From NCBI RefSeq assembly GCF_003003055.1, contig NZ_PVTV01000017.1, positions 62,001 to 126,000 of the forward strand: 64,000 nucleotides of DNA. The letters are read 5' to 3'. This stretch comes from Jezberella montanilacus. Lineage in GTDB: Bacteria > Pseudomonadota > Gammaproteobacteria > Burkholderiales > Burkholderiaceae_B. How positions within the stretch are numbered: position 1 is the stretch's first letter; the number at the start of each line of letters is the position of its first letter. Below the pieces are notes generated by a model. That model was not told the origin of the DNA. It was given only the letters and a program-made list of their open reading frames with translations, and did no database searches. The translations under genes and the position numbers were made by a program. Positions 28,130 through 41,086 of this stretch are shown here, piece after piece.

Positions 28130-29200
28130 ATGAGCCGCTTCTGGAGTAGTGTGGTAGCCGGGCTTGATCCCTATATTCCCGGGGAGCAGCCTCGCATTGA
28201 TAACTTGGTCAAGCTCAACACGAATGAGCATCCGTTTGGCCCTTCGCCTAAAGTGATCCAGGCGATTAAGGAAGCGACTAACGACAGCTTGCGTCTATAT
28301 CCTGATCCAAGTGCGACAGTTTTACGTGAAGCAATCGCCAAACGGTTCTCCCTTGAGGCCGCGCAGGTTTTCGTTGGTAATGGGTCTGATGAAGTATTGG
28401 CTCATGCTTTTCAGGCACTCTTGAAGCAAGACGCACCCTTGGTTTTTCCCGATATCACATACAGTTTTTACCCCGTTTATTGTGGTCTGTACGATATTGA
28501 ATTTCGGACCATACCGCTCGATGATGATCTATGCATGAGAACGTCGGATTTTCTTCCCCCGGCGATTGGTGATGTCGGAGGGATTATTTTCCCCAATCCC
28601 AATGCACCGACAGGCCGATCGCACGCGCTCAGTGATATTGAACGTATTATTGCTTCGCACCCCAATATCGTTGTGGTGATTGACGAAGCCTACGTGGATT
28701 TCGGTGCCGAGAGCGCGGTCGCATTGATTGACAAGTACCCGAACTTACTCGTTGTGCACACGCTATCCAAATCGGCTTCGCTGGCTGGACTGCGCGTGGG
28801 CTATGCGGTAGGTCATCGCGAATTGATCGAAGGGCTGGATCGTGTCAAAAATAGTTTTAATTCGTATCCTCTAGACCGTCTGGCCCTAGCAGGTGCAACA
28901 GCAGCAATCGAAGATAAAGAGTACCTGGTTCAATCCTGCACGGCAGTGGTGAAGACGCGCGAGAGGATGTCACGAGGCCTGAAAGATCTGGGCTTCACAG
29001 TGCTGCCATCTTCCGCGAATTTTGTTTTTGCCAAACACAGCAAAATGAGCGGATTAGATCTCGCTGTTGCATTGCGTCAAAGAAACATCTTAGTTAGGCA
29101 TTTCAATAAACCTCGATTGACTGATTATCTGAGGATTACGGTTGGTACAAATGATCAAACTGAATTGCTGCTTCGCAACCTTGTTGAAATACTAAGATAG
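28130..29200 (+). CDS. hisC: Histidinol-phosphate aminotransferase
   Basis: 356 residues. PLP fold type [18 protein letters not shown] opening, FPNPNAPTG substrate loop, [10 protein letters not shown], and the PLP lysine in [17 protein letters not shown]. Eighth step of histidine synthesis. It sits 2 nt after der rather than in a his operon. Small HisC-like paralogues acting on aromatic acids are a remote alternative. Confidence 0.92.
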   Translation: MSRFWSSVVAGLDPYIPGEQPRIDNLVKLNTNEHPFGPSPKVIQAIKEATNDSLRLYPDPSATVLREAIAKRFSLEAAQVFVGNGSDEVLAHAFQALLKQDAPLVFPDITYSFYPVYCGLYDIEFRTIPLDDDLCMRTSDFLPPAIGDVGGIIFPNPNAPTGRSHALSDIERIIASHPNIVVVIDEAYVDFGAESAVALIDKYPNLLVVHTLSKSASLAGLRVGYAVGHRELIEGLDRVKNSFNSYPLDRLALAGATAAIEDKEYLVQSCTAVVKTRERMSRGLKDLGFTVLPSSANFVFAKHSKMSGLDLAVALRQRNILVRHFNKPRLTDYLRITVGTNDQTELLLRNLVEILR

Positions 29201-29280
29201 GCTTTCGATTGAACGTTTGTCGGGCTGAGTCGTTTCTTCCTATTCATCTTTATCCAATTTGTAAGTAAGCGTAAAACAAG

Positions 29281-29309
29281 TTGGTGGTATGGGGAAAACC
29301 CTGTAGAGT
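29281..29309 (+). promoter_or_regulatory. Candidate hfq promoter
   Basis: TTGGTG at 29281-29286 and TAGAGT at 29304-29309 with a 17-nt spacer, about 70 nt upstream of the hfq ATG. The 29201-29376 gap holds no other recognisable feature. Confidence 0.4.
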
Positions 29310-29376
29310 GGTAACATCGTGGTGGTTGCTGATTAAGATAACCAAGTCCACTAACAACAACAAACGGAGCCTGCCA

Positions 29377-29631
29377 ATGAGCAACAAAGGGCAAACTTTG
29401 CAAGATCCTTTTTTGAACGCTTTGCGTAAAGAGCACATACCAGTGTCTATTTATCTGGTAAACGGAATCAAGCTTCAGGGTCAGGTCGAATCATTCGACC
29501 AATACGTGGTGTTGCTGCGCAACACGGTTACACAAATGGTCTACAAACACGCCATTTCTACAGTGGTGCCAGCAAGAGCAGTTTCGCTTCCCACAGAAGC
29601 TGCGGCAGTTGCTTCGGTTGACGAAGAATAA
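29377..29631 (+). CDS. hfq: RNA chaperone Hfq
   Basis: 84 residues from ATG 29377 with GGAG 7 nt upstream. Sm1 and Sm2 motifs are intact: [33 protein letters not shown] and the YKHAIST segment. The C-terminal tail is short. Hexameric ring that pairs small RNAs with mRNAs. Followed by a long hairpin before hflX. Confidence 0.97.
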   Translation: MSNKGQTLQDPFLNALRKEHIPVSIYLVNGIKLQGQVESFDQYVVLLRNTVTQMVYKHAISTVVPARAVSLPTEAAAVASVDEE

Positions 29632-29661
29632 TCGTAGCTTGCATAAACCTAGTTTTGACTG

Positions 29662-29692
29662 ATATTGGGGTGAGAAGATGTCGCCCCAGTAT
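29662..29692 (+). terminator. Strong hairpin between hfq and hflX (terminator or attenuator-like)
   Basis: Arms 29662-29673 and 29681-29692 pair over 12 bp with two G-U wobbles around a 7-nt loop. It is followed by T-rich but not pure-T sequence (CTAATTAGTCTTTG), so termination may be partial, or the stem may protect the hfq transcript. Confidence 0.5.
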
Positions 29693-29711
29693 CTAATTAG
29701 TCTTTGAATTG

Positions 29712-30809
29712 ATGCGTGCGCTAATTATTAGTGTCGATCTAGGCGTGCCTGACTATCAGGCGCATGCCGAAGAGTTCGCTATGCTAGCAAAAGGCGCTGG
29801 CGCTAATGTTGTCTCGGTTTTAACCGCTCGTCGATCAAGGCCAGACGCGGCCTATTTCATCGGTACCGGCAAGTTGCAAGAAGCGGTGCTGATTTGTGAA
29901 GAGCTTGACATAGAGGTCGTTCTGTTTGATCAGGATTTGTCGCCGGCTCAGCAGCGTAACCTTGAGCGGCAACTAAACTTGCGGGTGGTCGACCGCGTCG
30001 CACTGATACTCGATATATTTGCGCTGAGGGCCCAGAGCCATGAGGGCAAGTTACAGGTCGAACTGGCTCAATTGCAGCACCTGTCAACTCGATTAACTCG
30101 GATGTGGAGTCACCTCGAGCGGCAACGCGGCGGTATCGGTATGCGGGGACCAGGTGAGTCCCAGCTAGAAATGGACAAGCGCATGATTGGTGCGAAAGTC
30201 AAAGTGTTGCGAGAGCGTTTGGCCCGGGTTCAGAGACAAAGATCAACACAGCGCCGTTCGCGCGCGAGGGGCAACACGATGTCTGTCTCGCTCGTCGGCT
30301 ATACCAATGCTGGTAAATCGACGCTCTTCAATAGCCTTACTCGGGCAGGTGCTTATGCGGCTGACCAGCTCTTTGCAACGCTAGATACCACCACTCGCCG
30401 TGTGTGGATAGAAGGTGCTGGTCAAATCACCTTGTCTGATACGGTTGGTTTCATCAGGGATTTGCCACCAACGTTAATTGCTGCTTTTCGTGCCACGCTT
30501 GAAGAGGCGATTCATGCGGATTTGTTGCTTCATGTGGTTGATGCATCGAGTCCTCAACGTGATGAGCAGATTTTTGAAGTGAATAAGGTATTAACGGACA
30601 TTGGTGCTGGTGACCTGCCTCGTATTTTGGTCTACAACAAAATCGATGCGGTTGGGCTTGAACCGCGGGTTGAGACCGATGCGCATGGTACGATTTGCCG
30701 TGTTTTTGTCTGCGCGCAACAGCGTGTTGGACTTGATGGATTGCGTCAGGCAATTTCGCAATCAGCTTTACTTCCGGAAAACCATGAGATTATTCAGCAG
30801 AATCTTTAA
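29712..30809 (+). CDS. hflX: Ribosome-dissociating GTPase HflX
   Basis: 365 residues from ATG 29712. N-terminal HflX domain with YFIGTGKLQEA and a coiled coil (GGIGMRGPGESQLEMDKR), then a G domain with P-loop GYTNAGKSTLFN, DTVGFIRDLP and YNKID. Splits stalled ribosomes under stress. Overlaps hflK by 26 nt. Confidence 0.96.
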   Translation: MRALIISVDLGVPDYQAHAEEFAMLAKGAGANVVSVLTARRSRPDAAYFIGTGKLQEAVLICEELDIEVVLFDQDLSPAQQRNLERQLNLRVVDRVALILDIFALRAQSHEGKLQVELAQLQHLSTRLTRMWSHLERQRGGIGMRGPGESQLEMDKRMIGAKVKVLRERLARVQRQRSTQRRSRARGNTMSVSLVGYTNAGKSTLFNSLTRAGAYAADQLFATLDTTTRRVWIEGAGQITLSDTVGFIRDLPPTLIAAFRATLEEAIHADLLLHVVDASSPQRDEQIFEVNKVLTDIGAGDLPRILVYNKIDAVGLEPRVETDAHGTICRVFVCAQQRVGLDGLRQAISQSALLPENHEIIQQNL

Positions 30810-32064
30810 TCTGAACGACCCCGGCTGGGGCCGTGGCTCGAAAAATAGCAACGCCGAGCCCCCAAAGCGACCAAACTCAGAGGGTGGCCCACCGGATCTT
30901 GATCAGGTTTGGCAGGAATTCAACCAGAAACTGAGTAAGCTATTTGGTCGAAGGCCCGGTGCCAATCGTCCCAACGGTCCTTCAGATGGTGGTTCGATGG
31001 GTCCAACGCCACGACAATCAAAAATTGGCTTAGGGGTCATCCTCGCGGTTGCAATTGTGCTGTGGGTGATCAGTGGTTTTTTTATTGTCCAAGAAGGTCA
31101 AGTGGCAGTGGTCACTCAATTCGGAAAGTACAACGTGACTGTACCCGCTGGCTTTCAGTGGCGTTATCCTTATCCGTTTCAAGCCCACGAAATTGTGAAC
31201 ATCTCACAACTGCGAACATTTGAAATTGGCTTCAGGGGTAATACCCGCAATCGTGTACTGCCAGAAGCCTTGATGTTGACTGACGACGAGAACATTGTTG
31301 ATGTTCAGTTTGTGGTTCAGTATCGTTTGCGAGCAGATGGTGCGCCACAATATTTGTTCAGAAGCAAAGACCCAGACGAATCGGCTCGGCAGGCCGCTCA
31401 GGCCGCTATGCGTGAGGTTGTTGGTGGTCGCAAAATGGACTTCGTGTTGTATGAAGGTCGGACTGCTGTGGCTGGTGAAGTTCAGAACCTAATGCAACAA
31501 ATTCTTGATCGTTATGAAACGGGCATTCAAGTGAGTAGTGTCGCGATTCAAAACGTTCAACCTCCTGAACAGGTCCAGTCTGCGTTTGATGATGCAGTGA
31601 AGGCGGGTCAGGATAGAGAGAGGCAGATTAACGAAGGGCAGGCCTACGCCAATCAAGTCGTACCAATGGCTCGGGGGCAAGCATCACGTATGCTTGAGCA
31701 AGCTGAAGGTTATCGTGCGAAAGTAATCGGAGACGCAACGGGTGATACGGCTCGCTTCAACAGCGTTCTAACCGAATACGCTAAGGCACCACAAGTCTTG
31801 CGGCAGCGCTTATACCTTGAGACGATGCAGCAGCTTTACGTCAACGCTAACAAGGTGTTGGTGGATGTTGGCGGTAATCAGATGATCTACCTGCCGCTTG
31901 ATAGGCTTACTCAGCAGGTTGCCAGAGACGGTACAGGCTTGACATCGACGGGATCAGGGTCGACTGGCAGCAGTGCTATGCAGCTTGCCCCGCTGGCAAA
32001 TAAGCCATCACCGAAATCGTCTGGTATGACGAACAACATCTCGCGCGATCGCGCTGACAGATAA
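30784..32064 (+). CDS. hflK: FtsH modulator HflK (SPFH protein)
   Basis: 426 residues from ATG 30784, inside the end of hflX. Gly/Asn/Pro-rich cytoplasmic N-terminus, one membrane helix (LGVILAVAIVLWVISGFFIVQEG), then an SPFH/band-7 domain (VVTQFGKYN) and a low-complexity Ser/Gly tail. With HflC it forms a large membrane cage around FtsH. Confidence 0.96.
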   Translation: MRLFSRIFNLNDPGWGRGSKNSNAEPPKRPNSEGGPPDLDQVWQEFNQKLSKLFGRRPGANRPNGPSDGGSMGPTPRQSKIGLGVILAVAIVLWVISGFFIVQEGQVAVVTQFGKYNVTVPAGFQWRYPYPFQAHEIVNISQLRTFEIGFRGNTRNRVLPEALMLTDDENIVDVQFVVQYRLRADGAPQYLFRSKDPDESARQAAQAAMREVVGGRKMDFVLYEGRTAVAGEVQNLMQQILDRYETGIQVSSVAIQNVQPPEQVQSAFDDAVKAGQDRERQINEGQAYANQVVPMARGQASRMLEQAEGYRAKVIGDATGDTARFNSVLTEYAKAPQVLRQRLYLETMQQLYVNANKVLVDVGGNQMIYLPLDRLTQQVARDGTGLTSTGSGSTGSSAMQLAPLANKPSPKSSGMTNNISRDRADR

Positions 32065-32075
32065 GGGGCTACAAC

Positions 32076-32948
32076 ATGAAACGTATTTTGCCTCTTGTTG
32101 TGTTATTTGGTGTGCTCTTAGGTGTGCTGTCGAGTACGGTTTTCATCGTGCGTGAGCGTGACTACGGGATCGTTTTTGCGCTAGGTGAGATCAAGAAAGT
32201 CATAGACAAGCCCGGCTTGTATTTTAAATTACCACCACCCTTCCAAAACGTGGTGACACTGGATAAGCGCCTGTTGTCGATTGATGCTCAAGACGCCGAA
32301 AGAATTCAGACCTCGGAAAAGAAAAACCTTTTGATAGATTCCTATGTCAAATGGCGCATTGTTGACCCACGACTCTATTACATTACTTTTGGTGGGAATG
32401 AGAGGGCGGCTCGTGAGCGGCTACAGGCACAGATTCGTGATGCATTGAATGCATCGGTGAACATCCGTACCGTTAAAGATGTCGTCTCACTTGAACGTGA
32501 TGTGATCATGTCTGAAGTGCTGACGAACGTGGCAAAGCGAGCCGAATCCTTGGGCGTTCGTATCGTTGATGTCAGATTAAAACGTATTGAATTCGCTCCG
32601 GAAATTTCTGAATCTGTGTTTAGACGGATGGAGTCCGAACGTCTGCGTGTTGCCAACGAACTTCGTTCAATTGGTGCCGCAGAGAGCGAAAAAATTAGGG
32701 CTGAAGCCGATAGACAGCGCGAACAAATTGTCGCTGAAGCCTACGGTCGTGCTCAAGCAATCATGGGCCAGGGGGATGCCTCAGCAGCGGCGCTGTACGC
32801 ACAGGCTTATGGCAAAGATCTGGGCTTCTACAGTTTCTACAAAAGCCTTGAGGCGTACAAAGCGGCCTTTGGTAAATCCACCGATTTGATGGTTGTCGAT
32901 CCGAGTTCCGAATTTTTCAAGTTTCTTAAAAACCCTGCCGCTAAATAG
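32076..32948 (+). CDS. hflC: FtsH modulator HflC (SPFH protein)
   Basis: 290 residues: an N-terminal membrane helix (ILPLVVLFGVLLGVLSSTVFIV), then a band-7 domain with VRERDYGIVFALGEI and the coiled-coil segment ERLRVANELRSIGAAESEKI. Partner of HflK, 11 nt downstream of it. Confidence 0.96.
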   Translation: MKRILPLVVLFGVLLGVLSSTVFIVRERDYGIVFALGEIKKVIDKPGLYFKLPPPFQNVVTLDKRLLSIDAQDAERIQTSEKKNLLIDSYVKWRIVDPRLYYITFGGNERAARERLQAQIRDALNASVNIRTVKDVVSLERDVIMSEVLTNVAKRAESLGVRIVDVRLKRIEFAPEISESVFRRMESERLRVANELRSIGAAESEKIRAEADRQREQIVAEAYGRAQAIMGQGDASAAALYAQAYGKDLGFYSFYKSLEAYKAAFGKSTDLMVVDPSSEFFKFLKNPAAK

Positions 32949-32957
32949 AAATCAAGC

Positions 32958-35410
<2,453 letters not shown>

Positions 35411-35420
35411 ACGCTCAGTC

Positions 35421-35942
35421 ATGTCCACGCAAACAGATCTTTGGGTTGATTGGGATGAGTACCATCAACTTATTGAGAAGCTAGCGCTTCAGATTGACGC
35501 TTCGGGGTGGGAGTTCGACCGCATTGTTGCGATCGCTCGCGGTGGCTTAAGGGTAGGTGATGTCTTATCTCGGGTATTTCAGCTGCCTTTAGAGATTGTG
35601 TCTGCCAGTAGTTACCGCGGAAACGCAGGCACCCTACAAGAGGACCTTGTGCTATCACCATCAATGGCAGGCACGGAAGGTGATTTAGCGGGCCGTGTTT
35701 TGCTAGTTGACGATCTCGCGGATACCGGTCATACCCTCGTCGCGCTTCTGGAATCCTTAAAACAGCGCTATGTTGGGATAAGCGAAATTCGCTCTGCCTG
35801 CCTTTGGTGCAAACAGCGATCTGTGATTAAACCGGATTTTGTTGTCGCCGATTTGTCTAGTGACCCATGGATTCACCAGCCATTTGAGCGTTATGACAAC
35901 ATGAACATAGAAGATTTGCGCATGGGGGCACAGAATAGCTAA
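35421..35942 (+). CDS. Purine phosphoribosyltransferase (Gpt/hypoxanthine-type)
   Basis: 173 residues from ATG 35421. PRPP-binding motif VLLVDDLADTGHTL, and an N-terminal IVAIARGGLRVGDVLS loop typical of type I phosphoribosyltransferases. Its place behind purA suggests purine salvage, probably (hypo)xanthine or guanine; the exact base is not decidable by eye. Confidence 0.85.
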   Translation: MSTQTDLWVDWDEYHQLIEKLALQIDASGWEFDRIVAIARGGLRVGDVLSRVFQLPLEIVSASSYRGNAGTLQEDLVLSPSMAGTEGDLAGRVLLVDDLADTGHTLVALLESLKQRYVGISEIRSACLWCKQRSVIKPDFVVADLSSDPWIHQPFERYDNMNIEDLRMGAQNS

Positions 35943-36074
35943 CAAAATAGCGTACTTATGCTATTATCTAAGGCTAACTGCATTGAAGTGATTGTCATCC
36001 AACGCTGACAATGTTTTGAATCCAGTTTTGAAATATCCCTGAATATCTTTACTTTATAAAAGACCAGCGTCCCT

Positions 36075-36287
36075 ATGCCTATCGTACGTCTGAAAGAAAA
36101 TGAGCCTTTTGAAGCCGCTTTGCGCCGCTTCAAACGCACTATTGAGAAAACCGGTCTGTTGACCGAGTTGCGTGCTCGCGAGTTTTATGAAAAACCAACT
36201 GCTGAACGCAAACGTAAAGGTGCCGCTGCTGTTAAGCGTCATTACAAACGCATTCGTAGTCAGCAACTGCCCCCAAGACTTTATTAA
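36075..36287 (+). CDS. rpsU: 30S ribosomal protein S21
   Basis: 70 residues, [20 protein letters not shown] at the start and a basic C-terminus. First gene of rpsU-dnaG-rpoD. The 35943-36074 gap upstream contains a small inverted repeat AATAGC...GCTATT at 35946-35965 and presumably the promoter, which I could not fix. Confidence 0.97.
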   Translation: MPIVRLKENEPFEAALRRFKRTIEKTGLLTELRAREFYEKPTAERKRKGAAAVKRHYKRIRSQQLPPRLY

Positions 36288-36293
36288 TCTGTT

Positions 36294-36324
36294 GCGCTTG
36301 CGTGCAAGGCGCTCGCGCAGTTTT
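36294..36324 (+). terminator. Possible attenuator between rpsU and dnaG
   Basis: GCGCTTG (36294-36300) can pair with CAAGGCGC (36305-36312) with one bulged G. TCGCGCAG and TTTT follow. E. coli has a partial terminator at the same place that lowers primase expression relative to S21. The structure here is imperfect. Confidence 0.35.
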
Positions 36325-36339
36325 CAGATGGTCTGATCG

Positions 36340-38211
36340 GTGATCCCAGATTCGTTTATCCAGGATCTCCTCGCCCGCATAGATGTTGCGGATATAGTCG
36401 GGCGGTATGTGCAGTTGAAAAAAGGTGGCATAAACCTCATTGGTTTATGCCCTTTTCATAACGAGAAATCTCCTTCATTTACCGTTAGTCCAGCAAAACA
36501 GTTCTATCACTGCTTTGGTTGCGGCGCCCATGGTAGTGCCATCACCTTTTTAATTGAACATTCCGGTTACAGCTTCCCTGAGGCGGTGAATTCGCTTGCC
36601 GCGAGTGCTGGGATGGTGGTGCCTCAAGAGCAACGATCCGCCAAACACGATGCTGAGCGTGCGCAACGCAGAGAAGAAATTTCTCAACACACTTTGGCAT
36701 TGCAACGCGCGCAAGACTTATACCAGCAGCAGTTGCGCAAGAGTCCTGAGGCTATCGCTTACCTGAAGAAACGCGGGCTAACCGGCGAGATTGCAAAACA
36801 ATTTGGGTTGGGCTGGGCCAGTGCAGACCGGCAAGCGCTGTCCACTGTGTTCTCACCTTATTCCGATCCTATCCTCGTTGAGTCAGGCCTCGTCATTCAA
36901 TCTGACGACGGGCGGCGATATGACCGATTTCGCGAACGGGTGATGTTTCCCATTCGTAATACAAAAGGCGAATTAGTCGGATTTGGTGGCCGGATCATCG
37001 GCAAAGGGGAGCCCAAATATTTAAATTCGCCCGAAACTCCAGTGTTTTCAAAAGGGCAGGAGCTTTATGGGCTGTTTGAAGCTAAAGCTGCCATTCGCAA
37101 AGAAGCCTGCATCATTGTGGTGGAGGGCTACATGGATGTGGTCGGGCTCGCTCAGTTAGGTGTTGGCAATGCCGTTGCGACACTTGGCACGGCAACGACA
37201 CCGATGCACATTCAGAAACTGCTGCGCTCAAGCGACCGTATCATTTTTAGCTTTGATGGGGATAAGGCAGGGCGCAGGGCTGCCTGGAGAGCGCTTCAGA
37301 CGTGTTTGCCTCTTTTACGTGACGACATATCGATTCGGTTTTTATTTCTACCCGAAGAACATGATCCAGATAGCTATATAAGGCAGTTCGGCGCGGAAGC
37401 CTTTCGTGAATGTATTAAAGAGTCTGATGCGCTATCCACTTTTTTCTTGAACGAGTTAGCTGACCGCTTCCCGCTCAAAGAGGTCGAAGGACGCTCAAGA
37501 TTGGTGTTTGAAGCCAAACCGTTGCTTGCTCAGATTCCCCAGTCTGCGGTTAAGGTGCAGTTGCACAATGAACTAGCCAAAATGGTGCAATTGACACCCG
37601 AAGAACTTACCAATCTGCTAGTGAGTGCACCTGCAATGGACGATCAAGCATCACTCTCTGTCAGTCAAGGGCAAGTGGGACAAGAGGATTCAGTGCACGC
37701 CGCTCCCAGTCGTCCGAGGGAGACGGGCAGAAATAATATACGGAGGCAGGCATTTGCTCGGTCCAGTAGACGGTCAGTTACTCCTTTGGCGTTGAGATTG
37801 CTTGGTTTGCTTCTTGCTCATCCTGCTCTGGCTGAAGGTATGGGAGATCAGCAACTCGATGTGCTTGAGCAAGGTGAAAACCTTGACATGGTTCTTGATT
37901 TGATTATTTTGATTCAAAAAACGCGTGCAAAACATGTTGGCGCCTTAATTCAAGCTGCGGAATCTGGCTCTGATCTTGAAGCATTGCTTATTTCTGTTAG
38001 CGCGGACGTGATGGCTCAAGACGAATTGCCACACCCTGAATCGGAGTGGGAGGACGCTTTGCGGCGCATTGAAATCGATAATTTAAAGCGAGAACAAAAC
38101 GAGCTCATTGCCTCGGGTGAAAATAATTTACAACTTTCTCAAAAATATCAGGAACTTTCCCGAAGGATCACCCGTCTAATTAGCTTTAATAGTCCGAGCA
38201 AAGCTAGGTAA
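36340..38211 (+). CDS. dnaG: DNA primase
   Basis: 623 residues from GTG 36340. Zinc-binding domain with CPFHNEKSPSF and HCFGCGAHG (CHC2 type), TOPRIM core with VVEGYMDVVGL and FSFDGDKAGRRAAWRA, and a C-terminal helical part that in homologues binds DnaB. Synthesises replication primers. Middle gene of the macromolecular synthesis operon. Confidence 0.97.
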   Translation: MIPDSFIQDLLARIDVADIVGRYVQLKKGGINLIGLCPFHNEKSPSFTVSPAKQFYHCFGCGAHGSAITFLIEHSGYSFPEAVNSLAASAGMVVPQEQRSAKHDAERAQRREEISQHTLALQRAQDLYQQQLRKSPEAIAYLKKRGLTGEIAKQFGLGWASADRQALSTVFSPYSDPILVESGLVIQSDDGRRYDRFRERVMFPIRNTKGELVGFGGRIIGKGEPKYLNSPETPVFSKGQELYGLFEAKAAIRKEACIIVVEGYMDVVGLAQLGVGNAVATLGTATTPMHIQKLLRSSDRIIFSFDGDKAGRRAAWRALQTCLPLLRDDISIRFLFLPEEHDPDSYIRQFGAEAFRECIKESDALSTFFLNELADRFPLKEVEGRSRLVFEAKPLLAQIPQSAVKVQLHNELAKMVQLTPEELTNLLVSAPAMDDQASLSVSQGQVGQEDSVHAAPSRPRETGRNNIRRQAFARSSRRSVTPLALRLLGLLLAHPALAEGMGDQQLDVLEQGENLDMVLDLIILIQKTRAKHVGALIQAAESGSDLEALLISVSADVMAQDELPHPESEWEDALRRIEIDNLKREQNELIASGENNLQLSQKYQELSRRITRLISFNSPSKAR

Positions 38212-38316
38212 TTCAGTTAAAATCCATGGTTTGTTGGCCTTAATTGCCATTACTTTGGCCTTTCTTCATTAGTTTCTGCTAGTTCATTTCACGCATTCTT
38301 CCCATAAAGAGCGATT

Positions 38317-40947
38317 ATGACAAAAGCTTCTGGTAAAAAAACTGTTGCCGTTAAAAACAGCACGCGTAGTAGCGCAGCTGCAAAGTCAAAGACTGTTGCA
38401 GCCAAAGTTCAACCCAAGAAAGTTGTCAAGGTCGAGAAAAAGCCCGTGATTGCAAAGAAAATGTTAACAAGCAAAGCGACGATTGAAAAAAAGCAAGCGG
38501 CTAAGCCAGCGAGTACAAAACAAGATCGTGTGAAAACCACCGCTGCAAAAACGGCCAGTGTCAAAACCGCCAGTGCCAAGACCTCTGGTGCAAAATCAGC
38601 TGTTACAAAAACAGCCAGCGCGAAGCCAGTTAAAGCAGTAGCTAAACCCGTAACAAAATCTGCAGCGAAGTCCAGCACTCCCGCTGCGAAGAAGCAAGCA
38701 ACAAAGTCAGTTAAGGATTCAATGAAGTCGGCATCAAAAGTAACCGCTGTACCCGTAGCACCCCAAGCACCTGCTAAATCTGCAACCAAGGCAACTGCAA
38801 AGCCAAAAGCGGTCGAAAAAGTGGAAAAAAAGCCAGCTGTCGCTAAGGTAGTCACTGAGCCAAAAGCCAAAGTTGCCGCCCTTGACGATGATTTTGACGA
38901 AGTACCAGTTAAGAAGGCCAAATCTTCTCGGCCTCCTGGTGGTACCGGGCGACGTCCCGGCCGTCCTTCTAAAAATCCGAATAACAACGCTGATAGCGAG
39001 TTTGGTGATCCGAATGACGGTGACGGCGAAGTCGAAGCTTTACCTGATTTAAAGCCAGTTAAACGAGGTAAGCGAGGCAAAGGCGAGGGCAAAGAATTGC
39101 TCGCTCGCGGTCCTGTGTCACCAGAAGAATACGAAGCACGTCGTAATCGCTTGAAGCTGTTGATCAAGCTCGGTAAAGACCGTGGCTATTTGACCTATGG
39201 CGAGATCAACGATCATTTACCTGATGATCTGGTCGATGCTGAAGCGATTGACGGCATTATCAGTACCTTTAGTGATATGGGTATTGCCGTATACGACCAA
39301 GCCCCAGATGCTGAAACCCTGTTAATTGGCGAAAACGCGCCGATGCCAACAAGTGACGACGACGTCGAAGACGAAGCTGAAGCTGCGTTGACTACGGTTG
39401 ACTCAGACTTTGGTCGGACCACTGACCCAGTGCGTATGTACATGCGCGAGATGGGTACCGTTGAGTTGCTGACTCGCGAAGGTGAAATTGAAATTGCTAA
39501 GCGAATTGAGGATGGCTTAAAGCACATGGTCATGGCAATATCCGCCTGCCCAACGACGGTGAACGAAATCCTCAACCACGTACAGCGCGTGCGCGATGGG
39601 CAAGCCCAAATTGATGAAGTCGTTGATGGCTTGGTCGATCCTGATGACGGTGAAGAATACGCAGGCGCTGGTGTCGCCGATGAAACCGAAGAAGATGGCC
39701 CAGCAGGTGGGATGAGCAGCAAGCAGCTCGAAGATCTGCGTGTCAAAGGTTTAGCAAAATTCGATATCGTCGCTACTCAGTTTGCTGCAATGCGCAGTGC
39801 CTATGAGACTGATGGCTATCGTTCTGCACCGTACATGAAAGCGCAAGAGCTGATTCAGAATGAGTTGATGGGTATTCGCTTTACCGCCAAGATGGTTGAG
39901 CGTTTGGCCGATACTTTGCGCGCACAAGTCGAAGAAATTCGTCAGCTCGAGCGCGCAGTGCTACATACCTGCGTTGACCGTGCTGGTATGCCGCGTAGTC
40001 ACTTTATTAAAGTGTTTCCTGGCAACGAAACCAATCTTGAATGGGTTATCGAAGAGGTTAACGGTAATCACGATTACTCGCACACCTTGCGTCGTCATAT
40101 CCCCGCGGTACAAGAATTGCAGCAGAAACTGATCGATTTGCAGTCACGTGTTGTGCTGCCTTTGAAAGATCTGAAAGAAGTCAATAAACGTATGGCAACA
40201 GGCGAAGCAAAAGCCCGTAAAGCGAAGCGTGAAATGACTGAGGCTAACTTACGTCTGGTGATTTCGATTGCTAAGAAATACACCAACCGTGGTCTGCAGT
40301 TCTTGGATCTGATTCAAGAGGGCAATATCGGTTTGATGAAAGCGGTCGACAAGTTTGAATACCGTCGTGGCTATAAATTCTCAACTTATGCGACCTGGTG
40401 GATTCGTCAGGCCATCACGCGTTCGATTGCTGATCAGGCGCGTACCATCCGTATCCCGGTTCACATGATCGAAACGATCAACAAGATGAATCGGATCAGC
40501 CGTCAAATCTTGCAAGAAACAGGTGCTGAACCTGATCCTGCAACCTTGGCTGCCAAAATGGATATGCCTGAGGACAAGATCCGTAAGATTCTCAAAATCG
40601 CAAAAGAGCCCATCTCGATGGAAACCCCAATCGGTGACGACGATGATTCGCATCTTGGCGACTTTATCGAAGATAATGTGACGCTTGCGCCAGCCGAAGC
40701 CGCTTTGCATAGCTCAATGCATAATGTCGTGCGTGAAGTGCTTGACTCGTTAACCCCACGTGAAGCAAAAGTATTGCGTATGCGTTTCGGTATCGAGATG
40801 AACACAGATCAAACGCTTGAAGAGGTTGGCAAACAGTTTGATGTCACGCGTGAGCGTATACGTCAAATAGAAGCTAAAGCCCTGCGCAAACTGCGCCATC
40901 CAAGCAGGGCTGACAAACTCAAAAGCTTTCTCGAAGGTCAACAGTAA
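38317..40947 (+). CDS. rpoD: RNA polymerase primary sigma factor with long basic N-terminal extension
   Basis: 876 residues, versus 613 in E. coli. Residues 1 to ~250 form a Lys/Ala/Thr/Ser/Pro-rich extension with histone-H1-like repeats ([17 protein letters not shown]) and an AT-hook-like GRRPGRPSK near 212. Then region 1.1 (~274 on), region 1.2 ([12 protein letters not shown]), an acidic non-conserved insert, region 2 ([20 protein letters not shown], ...[12 protein letters not shown]), region 3, and region 4 ending with the [23 protein letters not shown] 7-bp inverted repeat overlaps the stop codon (40942-40959). Confidence 0.98.
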   Translation: MTKASGKKTVAVKNSTRSSAAAKSKTVAAKVQPKKVVKVEKKPVIAKKMLTSKATIEKKQAAKPASTKQDRVKTTAAKTASVKTASAKTSGAKSAVTKTASAKPVKAVAKPVTKSAAKSSTPAAKKQATKSVKDSMKSASKVTAVPVAPQAPAKSATKATAKPKAVEKVEKKPAVAKVVTEPKAKVAALDDDFDEVPVKKAKSSRPPGGTGRRPGRPSKNPNNNADSEFGDPNDGDGEVEALPDLKPVKRGKRGKGEGKELLARGPVSPEEYEARRNRLKLLIKLGKDRGYLTYGEINDHLPDDLVDAEAIDGIISTFSDMGIAVYDQAPDAETLLIGENAPMPTSDDDVEDEAEAALTTVDSDFGRTTDPVRMYMREMGTVELLTREGEIEIAKRIEDGLKHMVMAISACPTTVNEILNHVQRVRDGQAQIDEVVDGLVDPDDGEEYAGAGVADETEEDGPAGGMSSKQLEDLRVKGLAKFDIVATQFAAMRSAYETDGYRSAPYMKAQELIQNELMGIRFTAKMVERLADTLRAQVEEIRQLERAVLHTCVDRAGMPRSHFIKVFPGNETNLEWVIEEVNGNHDYSHTLRRHIPAVQELQQKLIDLQSRVVLPLKDLKEVNKRMATGEAKARKAKREMTEANLRLVISIAKKYTNRGLQFLDLIQEGNIGLMKAVDKFEYRRGYKFSTYATWWIRQAITRSIADQARTIRIPVHMIETINKMNRISRQILQETGAEPDPATLAAKMDMPEDKIRKILKIAKEPISMETPIGDDDDSHLGDFIEDNVTLAPAEAALHSSMHNVVREVLDSLTPREAKVLRMRFGIEMNTDQTLEEVGKQFDVTRERIRQIEAKALRKLRHPSRADKLKSFLEGQQ

Positions 40948-40972
40948 TCACGATTACTGAAACCCATCGAAT

Positions 40973-41051
<79 letters not shown>

Positions 41052-41058
41052 GTCATTT

Positions 41059-41086
41059 AACGGCTCACAGCGATGTGGGCCGTTTT
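41059..41086 (+). terminator. Rho-independent terminator after the tRNA
   Basis: Stem of 11 bp (41059-41069 with 41074-41084, one G-U) closed by a GCGA tetraloop and followed by TTTT. It ends the rpoD/tRNA transcription unit. The rest of 41087-41257 holds no recognised gene. Confidence 0.8.

Noticed and set aside
38409-39167. 252-codon minus-strand open frame inside rpoD
   Set aside because: It mirrors the Lys/Ala-rich repeat coding of rpoD and has low-complexity composition; a shadow of the real gene.
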